Part shown: positions 56,611 through 64,000 of the stretch, piece after piece | Layout: each line of letters begins with the position of its first letter | Numbering within the stretch: the first letter of the stretch is position 1 | Source of the DNA: Acetobacter pomorum | GTDB lineage: Bacteria > Pseudomonadota > Alphaproteobacteria > Acetobacterales > Acetobacteraceae | DNA length: 64,000 nucleotides | Assembly (NCBI RefSeq): GCF_002738225.1 | Contig: NZ_PEBQ01000093.1 | Span: 186,001 to 250,000, forward strand | Direction: 5' to 3' | Program-made: the position numbers and the translations under genes | The notes under the pieces: generated by a model | Databases searched by the model: none | Told to the model about the DNA's origin: nothing | What the model saw: only the letters and a program-made list of their open reading frames with translations

Positions 56611-59526
56611 ATGACCACATCCAGTAGCGACCAGGACACCCAATCCCCCGCCGATCTGTATCGTGATACGGTGTTCCTGCCCCGTACCTCTTTCCCCATG
56701 CGTGGAGGCCTGCCAAAGCAGGAACCCCAATGGCTTAAAAATTGGGAAGAAACCGGGCTGGATGCGCGGCTGAAACAGCAGGCGGAAGGGCGCCCCACCT
56801 TTACGCTGCATGATGGCCCCCCGTATGCCAATGGCCACCTGCACATTGGCCATGCCATGAACAAGATCAACAAGGATGTGATCAACCGCGCCCACCGCAT
56901 GTCCGGCTATGGCGTGCGCTATGTGCCGGGGTGGGATTGCCACGGCCTTCCGATTGAATGGAAGGTGGAAGAAAAATACCGCAAGGCAAAAAAGGACAAG
57001 GATTCCGTGCCTGTGCTGGAGTTCCGTGCCGAATGTCGCGCCTATGCGGCAGAGTGGCTGAACATTCAGATGCAGGAGTTCAAGCGGCTTGGCGTGCAGG
57101 CGGAATGGCAGAACCGCTACGCCACCATGGATTTTTCATCCGAAGCGGCTATTGTGAATGAAATCGGCAAGTTCCTGCTCAACGGGCGGCTGTATCGTGG
57201 CCTGCGCCCAGTGATGTGGAGCCCGGTTGAAAAAACCGCTCTGGCCGAAGCGGAAATTGAATATCACGATCACACCTCCACCACCATTCTGGTGGCCTTC
57301 CCTGTTGTGCGGGACCCCACGCCAGCTCATGCGTTGGAAGATGTATCGGTTGTCATCTGGACCACCACACCGTGGACCATCCCCGGCAACCGTGCCTTGG
57401 CTTATGGGCCGGAAATCACCTACGTGGTGCTGCGGGTGGATGAAACAGGTGAGGGCGCATTGCTTGAACCCGGCGCAAAGGTGCTGGTGGCCGAAGCGCT
57501 GGTGGATGCCTTCTGTCAGGAAGCCCACGTTACTGCGCATCATATCCTCTACACCCTGCCGGGCAGCGCGCTGAAAGGGGCCGTATGCTCCCATCCGCTG
57601 CGTGGTGCGGGCTATGATTTTGATGTGCCCATGCTGCCGGGTGAATTTGTAACGACCGAGGCTGGCACCGGCCTTGTGCACATGGCGCCTTCTCATGGTG
57701 AGGATGACTTCCAGCTTTGCCGCATGTACGGCGTGGAAGTGCCTGAAGTTGTGCAGGCCGATGGCACATATGCGCCGTGGGTTTCAGGCTTTGCAGGCAC
57801 GCATGTGTTCAAGGCGGCAGATGTTATCTGCTCCACGCTGGAAGCGGTGATGGAACATGCCAACGCCAACGGCACAGCCCCGGCTGGGCTGGTGGGGCGT
57901 GGTGAAATTGTGCACTCCTACCCACATTCATGGCGTTCACGCGCACCGGTTATCTATCGTGCCACGCCGCAGTGGTTCATCCGTATGGATGGTGAGGATT
58001 CGCTGCGTGAAAAAGCTCTCAAGGCGCTGGAAGATGTCACCTTCGTGCCCGCACAGGCGCGTAACCGGCTAACATCCATGATCCGCACCCGCCCAGACTG
58101 GTGCATTAGCCGCCAGCGTGCATGGGGCGTGCCCATTGCCGTGTTTGTTGAAAAACGCACAGGCGAAGTGCTGCGTGATGCCGATGTGATGCAGCGCGTG
58201 GTGGATGCCTTTAAGGAAGAAGGGGCAGATGCGTGGTACAGCTCTGAACCCGCACGCTTCCTCGGCCCGGATCGTAATCCAGATGATTATGATCAGGTGT
58301 TCGATATCGTGGATGTGTGGTTCGAAAGTGGCTCCACCCATGCCTTCGTGCTGGGCAAGCCGGGGCTGAGCTTTCCGGCCGATCTGTATCTGGAAGGCTC
58401 GGACCAGCATCGGGGCTGGTTCCAGTCTTCCCTGCTGGAAAGTGTGGGCACGCGTGGTGTTTCACCTTACAAGGCATTGGTCACCAATGGTTTTGTTCTG
58501 GATGAGCAGGGCCGTAAGATGTCCAAATCCCTCGGCAACGTGATTGCCCCGCAGGATGTGAATGACAGCTTGGGCGCAGACGTGCTGCGCCTGTGGGTGG
58601 TGAACTCCGATACCAATGATGATCTGCGCATTGGCAAGGAAATTCTCAAGCAGCAGGGTGAGCTGTATCGCCGCCTGCGCAACACGCTGCGCTGGCTGCT
58701 GGGTGCGCTAGATGGCTATACAGAAGCAGAAGCCGTGCCGTATGCCGAGCTGCCAGAGTTGGAACGCTGGGTGCTGCATCGCCTGACAGAACTGGGTGGG
58801 CTGATTGCCCGTGCAGTGGAAACACATGAATGGGTGGGGGTATATCCGGCCCTGCATGGGTTCTGCACCACAGATCTGTCTGCATTCTACTTCGATATCC
58901 GCAAGGATGCGTTGTATTGCGATGCACCTTCCAACCCCACACGGCGCGCGGCTCGCACAGTGCTGGATATTCTGCAACGCTGCCTGACAACGTGGCTGGC
59001 CCCCGTGCTGGTGTTTACGGCGGAAGAGGCATGGACATCCCGTTTTGGGGCAGAACAAAGCGTGCATGAGCAGGCCTTCCCCGAATTGCCGGCGGAATGG
59101 AATGATCCGGCACTGGATGAACGCTGGGCGCGTATTCGTTCCGTGCGGCGTATCATCACCACGGAAATTGAAGGTGCACGGCGTGAGGGCACCATTGGTT
59201 CCTCCCTTCAGGCACAGGTTGAACTGACGTTCTCTGAAGAAGAAGCCGCACTGTTCGCCGGTGTAAACTGGAGCGAACTGGCCATTGTTTCCCACGTGGA
59301 TGTGGTGGTGGACCCCACATCTTCCTCGATTTACGTGGAAGGGGATGAAGGCGGCACGCTGCATGGTGCGCCGGTTGTGCAGGTTGCAGACGGTGAAAAA
59401 TGCGTGCGCTGTTGGAAGGTTCTGCCAGAAACCGGCACGCGGGATGATTACGCTGGCTTGTGCCTGCGCTGCGCCGATGTGGTGGAACAGCAGGGTGGCC
59501 CACACACAGGGCAGGAGGGCGCGTGA
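56611..59526 (+). CDS. ileS: Isoleucyl-tRNA synthetase
   Basis: A class Ia synthetase of 971 residues. The HIGH motif is in NGHLHIGHAMN near residue 72 and KMSKS in GRKMSKSLGN near 636. The editing domain has WTTTPWTIPGNRAL, and a C-terminal zinc finger has CVRCWKVL and CLRCADVV. Start ATG 56611 has little Shine-Dalgarno. The stop overlaps lspA as GTGA. The ileS-lspA order is common in proteobacteria. Confidence 0.97.
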   Translation: MTTSSSDQDTQSPADLYRDTVFLPRTSFPMRGGLPKQEPQWLKNWEETGLDARLKQQAEGRPTFTLHDGPPYANGHLHIGHAMNKINKDVINRAHRMSGYGVRYVPGWDCHGLPIEWKVEEKYRKAKKDKDSVPVLEFRAECRAYAAEWLNIQMQEFKRLGVQAEWQNRYATMDFSSEAAIVNEIGKFLLNGRLYRGLRPVMWSPVEKTALAEAEIEYHDHTSTTILVAFPVVRDPTPAHALEDVSVVIWTTTPWTIPGNRALAYGPEITYVVLRVDETGEGALLEPGAKVLVAEALVDAFCQEAHVTAHHILYTLPGSALKGAVCSHPLRGAGYDFDVPMLPGEFVTTEAGTGLVHMAPSHGEDDFQLCRMYGVEVPEVVQADGTYAPWVSGFAGTHVFKAADVICSTLEAVMEHANANGTAPAGLVGRGEIVHSYPHSWRSRAPVIYRATPQWFIRMDGEDSLREKALKALEDVTFVPAQARNRLTSMIRTRPDWCISRQRAWGVPIAVFVEKRTGEVLRDADVMQRVVDAFKEEGADAWYSSEPARFLGPDRNPDDYDQVFDIVDVWFESGSTHAFVLGKPGLSFPADLYLEGSDQHRGWFQSSLLESVGTRGVSPYKALVTNGFVLDEQGRKMSKSLGNVIAPQDVNDSLGADVLRLWVVNSDTNDDLRIGKEILKQQGELYRRLRNTLRWLLGALDGYTEAEAVPYAELPELERWVLHRLTELGGLIARAVETHEWVGVYPALHGFCTTDLSAFYFDIRKDALYCDAPSNPTRRAARTVLDILQRCLTTWLAPVLVFTAEEAWTSRFGAEQSVHEQAFPELPAEWNDPALDERWARIRSVRRIITTEIEGARREGTIGSSLQAQVELTFSEEEAALFAGVNWSELAIVSHVDVVVDPTSSSIYVEGDEGGTLHGAPVVQVADGEKCVRCWKVLPETGTRDDYAGLCLRCADVVEQQGGPHTGQEGA

Positions 59527-60038
59527 GTTCTCGCCCCTTCATGCTGCGCCCGGCAGGCCTCGGCCTGCTGGTGCTGATGCTGACCCTTTCAGCAGATCAG
59601 CTGAGTAAATACTGGATTCTGTACGGGCTGGATCTGCCCGCGCGGGGTTCTGTTAAAGTGTTGCCATTTCTTAATTTCACCATGGTCTGGAACCACGCGG
59701 TTACTTTTGGCATGTTTGGCGGCCTTGGTGGGGCGGGGCGTATTGTATTTTCTGCCATTGCTCTGGCCGTGGCCTGCTGCCTTCTGGTATGGATTTTCCG
59801 TACCCACAGCAGGCTGACAGCCATGTGTGTTGGCGCCATTACGGGCGGGGCCATTGGCAACGTTATGGACCGTGTGCGCTATGGGGCGGTGGTGGATTTT
59901 CTGCATGCCCATGCTTTTGGGTGGTCATGGTATGTATTCAACGTGGCGGATTCCGCTATAGTATGCGCCGTATGCATGCTGCTGGTGCAGAATTTTCTGG
60001 CAGGCAGCCCGCAACAGGATAACGTAAAAACCGGGTAA
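59523..60038 (+). CDS. lspA: Lipoprotein signal peptidase
   Basis: Inner-membrane aspartic peptidase that removes lipoprotein signal peptides; 171 residues with four membrane segments. The catalytic Asp residues are in GNVMDRVRYGAVVDF and FNVADSAI. LSADQLSKYW and NHAVTFGMF are also typical. GTG 59523 was chosen because it overlaps the ileS stop and follows AGGAGG; an ATG at 59541 is an alternative. Confidence 0.94.
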   Translation: MSSRPFMLRPAGLGLLVLMLTLSADQLSKYWILYGLDLPARGSVKVLPFLNFTMVWNHAVTFGMFGGLGGAGRIVFSAIALAVACCLLVWIFRTHSRLTAMCVGAITGGAIGNVMDRVRYGAVVDFLHAHAFGWSWYVFNVADSAIVCAVCMLLVQNFLAGSPQQDNVKTG

Positions 60039-60066
60039 TCCCCAAAGGGCTGGGTGTTTTTTCAGG

Positions 60067-60615
60067 ATGAGTGGAAGGCAGACGATGGCGCGCCGTGTTT
60101 CGACACTGATTTCTCCGCTGCTGCTTCTTGGCGGCTGCTTTTTGCTAAGTGGCTGTTCAGGGAATGAGGCCGCCCGTGCGTTCGGGCTGGAGCGCAGCCT
60201 GCCGGATGAATACACGGTTACAACCCGTGCCCCGCTTTCCATGCCGCCATCAGATGAGCTGGTAAAGCCAACAAAAGGTGATGACCGCCAGCAGGATGAA
60301 AGTGAACGCCTACAGGCGCTGGAAACACTTTCCCCCGATGTGGCGCTGCGTGGCACAAACGGTGATACCAGTGAAGGCCAGACCATTTTGGTGAACGAAG
60401 CCACAGAGGCATCGGATGCGCCGGATCGGGGTGAACTGGGTGAAGCCGGTTCGGGCTTTGTGCAGGAGCTGATGTTCTGGAAAGGCGGCAAGGCGGGGGC
60501 CGTGGTGGATGCGGATGCAGAAAACCGCCGCCTGAAAACCAATGCAGCCCTTGGCAATTCACCCACCAAAGGGGTTACACCCACACAGCACGCCAAAGGC
60601 TCTGGTCTGTTCTGA
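60067..60615 (+). CDS. DUF3035 lipoprotein, BamF-like
   Basis: A 182-residue protein. The signal peptide has the lipobox LLSGC near residue 28-30. The DUF3035 signature follows: LPDEYTVTTRAPLSMPPSDEL. The rest is Glu/Asp-rich and probably disordered. Members of this alphaproteobacterial family have been linked to the outer-membrane assembly (BAM) complex as BamF. It lies between lspA and mutL in a co-directional run. Confidence 0.8.
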   Translation: MSGRQTMARRVSTLISPLLLLGGCFLLSGCSGNEAARAFGLERSLPDEYTVTTRAPLSMPPSDELVKPTKGDDRQQDESERLQALETLSPDVALRGTNGDTSEGQTILVNEATEASDAPDRGELGEAGSGFVQELMFWKGGKAGAVVDADAENRRLKTNAALGNSPTKGVTPTQHAKGSGLF

Positions 60616-60632
60616 TCAGAAAGGTCTGACGC

Positions 60633-62567
60633 ATGTCCGGCCTGTTTGCTGAACCCGGTATGGATACAAATCCGCCCACAACACCGGCCCATGTGCGGCG
60701 GCTGCCAGAAGTGATTGTGAACCGCATTGCCGCAGGTGAGGTGATAGAACGCCCTGCCGCAGCAGTGAAGGAGCTGGTTGAAAACGCCATAGATGCAGGT
60801 GCCCACAGGCTGGAGGTTTCTCTGGCAGGTGGGGGTGTGGACCGCATTATCGTTACCGATGATGGTATGGGCATGTCTCCTGCCGATCTGGCGCTGGCGG
60901 TGGACCGGCACTGCACATCCAAACTGCGCGATGAAACATTGGTGCATATCAGCACGCTCGGCTTTCGGGGGGAGGCTCTGCCTTCCATTGGCGCGGCAGC
61001 GCGGCTGTGCATTACCTCTCGCCCAAGGGGGGAAAGTGGCGCGTGGCGTATTCGGGTAGAGGGCGGCAAGGTTTCTCCTGTTGAACCCGCAGCCGGTGCG
61101 CCGGGCACCAGCGTGGTGGTGGAAGATCTGTTTTTTGCCACACCTGCGCGGCGCAAGTTTTTAAAAAGTGCCCGTGTGGAAGGCCGACACGCTGAAAACG
61201 TGGTGCGGCGTCTGGCTTTGGCTGTGCCTCAAACGGCCTTTCGCTTTGTGCTGGATGAGCGCGTGCTGTTTGATCTGCCCGCGCAGGATATGGCCGCACG
61301 TTCTGCCGCCTTGCTGGATGCCAGCGAGGCAGATGGTTTTCTGGAAATTTCTGGTGAACGCGATGGCATGACCCTTAGCGGGTTTATTTGTCCGCCATCG
61401 GTGCATCGTTCTACGGCCAATGGGCAGTTCATGCTGGTAAATGGCCGCCCGGTGGTGGACCCGGTGCTGAAAACTGCCGTGCGCGTGGCCTATAGGCGCG
61501 TGATTGAACCCGGCAGGCACCCCGTTGTTGCACTTATGCTCACGGTGCCGCCGGATAGAGTAGATGTTAACGTGCACCCGGCCAAAACGGAACTCCGTTT
61601 TGCAGATGAAGCCAGCGTGCGCTCTCTGGTTATTGGCACCATTCAGCGCGCATTGGAGCACGGAGCGGGGGACGTAGGGGTGCGGCCTGTTCTTTCCTCT
61701 GCCCCACGGCAGGCGCGTATTTGGTATCCGCCCGAAAAAGGGGCAGTTCCGCCGGTGCCTGCTCCCGCGTTTCATGCCCCAACGCCAGAAGGCGCACGTT
61801 TTGCCGAAGGCCGGTTGCAGTTTGGTGATGCCCCGGCAGCCAGAACCTTGCCGCCTGTTGCCATGCCTTCATCTGGCACTGGGTGGGATCTGCCGCAGAC
61901 CTCTGCAAACGCAGAGGTAACGCCCCCCCATGCGGCAGCTATGGCCCCAGCACAGCCAATTGCGGCAGATCACCCTTTGGGGGCGGCTATCGCGCAGGTG
62001 TTGGATACATATATTCTGGCCGTGGCGGCAGATGGCAGTCTGGTTCTGGTGGATCAGCACGCAGCGCATGAACGGCTGACGCATGAACGCCTGCGGGCGC
62101 AATTTTTAAGCGGGCATGTGCAGGCGCAGCGTTTGCTGGTGCCCGATGTGGTGGACCTGCCCCGTGCACAGGTGGACCTGCTCCTGGCCCGCCAGCCCAC
62201 GCTGGAAAAACTGGGTGTGGAAATTGAAGCCTTTGGTGGCGATTCCGTTCTGGTAAGGGCTTTGCCGGCCATGCTACGCAGCAGTGATGCCGTAAATCTG
62301 CTGCGTGATCTGGCAGATGAGCTGGAAGCGGATGAAAACGGCGCGCCGGATGAAATGGCAGCGCTTGATGGGCGGCTGGATGCCGTAATTGCCCGCATGG
62401 CCTGCCACGGCAGTATTCGGGCCGGGCGCAGGCTGAGTGTTGAGGAAATGAACGCGCTGCTTCGCCAGATGGAAGAAACACCCCGCGCGGGCACATGCTC
62501 ACACGGGCGGCCCACATGGCTGAAGCTCAGCAAGGCTGATCTCGAAAAGTTGTTTGGCCGCCGCTAG
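60633..62567 (+). CDS. mutL: DNA mismatch repair protein MutL
   Basis: A 644-residue mismatch-repair ATPase. The GHKL domain has ELVENAIDAGA, DDGMGM and GFRGEALPSIGAA. The C-terminal endonuclease domain carries the metal-binding DQHAAHERLTHE, with ACHGSIRAGRR and CSHGRPT, so this MutL probably nicks DNA itself, as expected in organisms without MutH. A Pro/Ala-rich linker (about 350-440) joins the domains. ATG 60633 has AAAGG upstream. Confidence 0.95.
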   Translation: MSGLFAEPGMDTNPPTTPAHVRRLPEVIVNRIAAGEVIERPAAAVKELVENAIDAGAHRLEVSLAGGGVDRIIVTDDGMGMSPADLALAVDRHCTSKLRDETLVHISTLGFRGEALPSIGAAARLCITSRPRGESGAWRIRVEGGKVSPVEPAAGAPGTSVVVEDLFFATPARRKFLKSARVEGRHAENVVRRLALAVPQTAFRFVLDERVLFDLPAQDMAARSAALLDASEADGFLEISGERDGMTLSGFICPPSVHRSTANGQFMLVNGRPVVDPVLKTAVRVAYRRVIEPGRHPVVALMLTVPPDRVDVNVHPAKTELRFADEASVRSLVIGTIQRALEHGAGDVGVRPVLSSAPRQARIWYPPEKGAVPPVPAPAFHAPTPEGARFAEGRLQFGDAPAARTLPPVAMPSSGTGWDLPQTSANAEVTPPHAAAMAPAQPIAADHPLGAAIAQVLDTYILAVAADGSLVLVDQHAAHERLTHERLRAQFLSGHVQAQRLLVPDVVDLPRAQVDLLLARQPTLEKLGVEIEAFGGDSVLVRALPAMLRSSDAVNLLRDLADELEADENGAPDEMAALDGRLDAVIARMACHGSIRAGRRLSVEEMNALLRQMEETPRAGTCSHGRPTWLKLSKADLEKLFGRR

Positions 62568-62626
62568 GGATATGGCTGTTCTGCGTGGTGTGATCGGCTG
62601 AACGTGAACGGCCACCCGCTGGCATC

Positions 62627-62649
62627 AGCCTGCAAAAAAGAGCAGGTTT
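62627..62649 (+). terminator. Weak hairpin after mutL
   Basis: AGCCTGC and GCAGGTT form a seven-pair stem with a G-U pair around AAAAAAGA, followed by TTTA (partly in the stem). It is only a weak terminator candidate between mutL and nuoM. Confidence 0.3.
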
Positions 62650-62685
62650 ACAGCCTCTTTATATAACCTGAATGGTGGTGATGCC

Positions 62686-64000
62686 GTGCAGCCCATCCTG
62701 CTTTCGCTCATAACCTATCTTCCTCTTGTTGCAGCGCTGGTGGCATTTTTTGCGCCCGGCAGGCCAGAACAACAGGACAGCACAGCCCGGTGGGTTGGGT
62801 TGTGGAGCAGCCTTATTACGCTTGGCCTAAGTGTGCTGATGTGGCTGGAGTTTGATCCTTCCCAGCCCGGTCTGCAATTTGAAACACGCCTGCGCTGGAT
62901 GGGAGATTACGGAATTTCCTACCATACGGGGGTGGATGGCATCAGCTTGGTGTTCATTCTGCTTACGGCGTTTCTTACGCCACTGGCGCTTGGGGCAGGC
63001 TGGCGCAGCGTGCAAACACAGGGGCGGCAGTTTGTAGCCGCCATGCTGGCACTGGAAACAGCCTTGTTTGGCCTGTTTTCTGCACAGGATATGCTGCTGT
63101 TTTATGTGTTTTATGAAGCAACGCTTATTCCCGGTAGCCTGATGATTGGCGTTTGGGGCGGGCCAAAACGCGTTTGGGCCTCGCTTCAGTTCTTTCTGTT
63201 CACGTTTGGTGGCTCGCTGTTCATGCTGGTGGGGCTTATCACCATGTGGCTGCAAACGGGCACCACGGATATTCCGGCCTTAATGCACGCGGGCTTCTCC
63301 CAGCCCTTGCAGGGCTGGTTACTGCTGGCCTTTCTGCTGGCCTTTGGTGTCAAACTGCCGCTGTTTCCGCTGCATGCGTGGCTGCCCGATGCGTATTCCG
63401 AGGCCCCAACACCGGCCTCCGCCATGCTTTCTGGCGTGCTTTCTAAAACAGGCGCTTACGGGTTGCTGCGTTTTGGGGTGTTGATGTTCCCCGATGCCGT
63501 GCGGCTGTTTGCACCCTATGTGCTGGCTCTTGGGGTTGTGGCCATTATCTATGCGGCTTTTGTGGCTTTTGCCCAAACAGACATGAAGCGCGTGATTGCA
63601 TATTCCTCCTTTTCCCATATGGGTATGATTGCCGTGGGGCTGTTTACGCTCACGGCGGAAGGCATTGATGGCGCAATCTTTCAGATGCTTTCTCACGGGG
63701 TGGTTATTGCGGCTCTGTTTTTCTGCGTGGCAGCGGTGGCATGGCGGGCCGAAACCCAGCAGATTGATGCGCTAGGCGGTGTGGCGCGGCAGATGCCGGT
63801 TTTGGCCCTGTTGGCCATGCTGTTTACAATGGCCAATGTGGGGCTACCGGGCACGGGGTCCTTTGTAGGGGAACTGCTGGTGCTTATGGGGGCTGTGCAT
63901 GTATCCTTCTGGGTGGCGTTGCTGGCGGGCACGACCATGATTATGGGCGCGGTTTACATGCTCTCCCTGTATCGGCGGGTGCTGTTTGGTGGCGTAAAAG
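62686..64000 (+). CDS. nuoM: NADH-quinone oxidoreductase subunit M, 3' end outside window
   Basis: A proton-pumping membrane subunit of complex I. The visible 438 residues start at GTG 62686 with a hydrophobic segment. They show LLFYVFYEATLIP (the conserved Glu of TM5) and FGVKLPLFPLHAWLPDAYSEAP with the key Lys and the broken-helix region. FAQTDMKRVIAYSSFSHMG and NVGLPGTGSFVGELL follow. The frame is open at the window end. mutL, not nuoL, lies upstream, so the gene heads its own group or belongs to a rearranged cluster. Confidence 0.9.
   Translation, partial: MQPILLSLITYLPLVAALVAFFAPGRPEQQDSTARWVGLWSSLITLGLSVLMWLEFDPSQPGLQFETRLRWMGDYGISYHTGVDGISLVFILLTAFLTPLALGAGWRSVQTQGRQFVAAMLALETALFGLFSAQDMLLFYVFYEATLIPGSLMIGVWGGPKRVWASLQFFLFTFGGSLFMLVGLITMWLQTGTTDIPALMHAGFSQPLQGWLLLAFLLAFGVKLPLFPLHAWLPDAYSEAPTPASAMLSGVLSKTGAYGLLRFGVLMFPDAVRLFAPYVLALGVVAIIYAAFVAFAQTDMKRVIAYSSFSHMGMIAVGLFTLTAEGIDGAIFQMLSHGVVIAALFFCVAAVAWRAETQQIDALGGVARQMPVLALLAMLFTMANVGLPGTGSFVGELLVLMGAVHVSFWVALLAGTTMIMGAVYMLSLYRRVLFGGVK

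Noticed and set aside
1..64000. CRISPR arrays, insertion sequences, rRNA genes, metabolite riboswitches
   Set aside because: I looked for short regularly spaced repeats, transposase motifs, terminal inverted repeats and well-known riboswitch cores, and saw none that held up.

Overview
The window looks like chromosomal DNA of an acetic acid bacterium (Acetobacteraceae, most likely Acetobacter or a close relative). This is an inference from moderately high GC, alphaproteobacterial gene content and the general look of the proteins; no database search was possible. Coding density is high. Many neighbours share ATGA or GTGA stop/start overlaps, and no insertion sequence, intact prophage or CRISPR array was seen.

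Layout. 1-9.9 kb: kdsD (cut by the window start), rnd, rlmB, an NCS1 permease, a short-chain dehydrogenase, then gmk-hldE-AGE epimerase and dnaB; kdsD and hldE both feed lipopolysaccharide core synthesis. 10-18.1 kb: a membrane-anchored NERD protein, a large MscS-type channel, a 49-residue lipoprotein, mlaF-mlaE, a sulfotransferase-like protein and radA. 18.1-21.3 kb is the most accessory-looking stretch: tRNA-Gly(CCC), a broken integrase, a small secreted protein of three tandem repeats, an AT-rich block and an outer-membrane barrel. 21.4-28.2 kb resembles an amino-acid (proline) use locus: APC permease, DUF1275 protein, PutA and a GntR/FCD regulator. 28.7-36.2 kb: a DUF2501-like secreted protein, acs, small secreted or membrane proteins, an RlmM-like methyltransferase, a corrinoid adenosyltransferase and a coiled-coil/AT-hook protein. 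36.2-49.2 kb: an FAD-linked dehydrogenase, Sua5, CysQ, PepA, HolC, an aldo/keto reductase, an HtrA protease, HrpB, a lipoprotein and Hsp33. 49.3-52 kb is an arginine operon, argD-argF-small protein-hslO. 52-64 kb: recX, a CHAP lipoprotein, tatA, mtnB-mtnD-mtnC, ribF, ileS, lspA, a BamF-like lipoprotein, mutL and the start of nuoM.

The most interesting signal lies in front of argD. On the minus strand a 27 to 31-codon ORF encodes a peptide with an F-x-H-R...F-D-F core. It resembles SpeFL, the ornithine-sensing arrest peptide of enterobacteria. It ends in Arg-Pro-stop and is followed by two identical 7-mers that can each pair with the 3' arm of an intrinsic terminator just before argD. This looks like an ornithine-responsive attenuator on arginine biosynthesis genes rather than on ornithine decarboxylase.

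Other points worth following are a proline-rich upstream ORF with a strong Shine-Dalgarno overlapping the start of putA plus 12-bp direct repeats, three convergent gene pairs whose shared hairpin holds the minus-strand stop codon in its loop, and the tandem-repeat secreted protein beside the integrase remnant.
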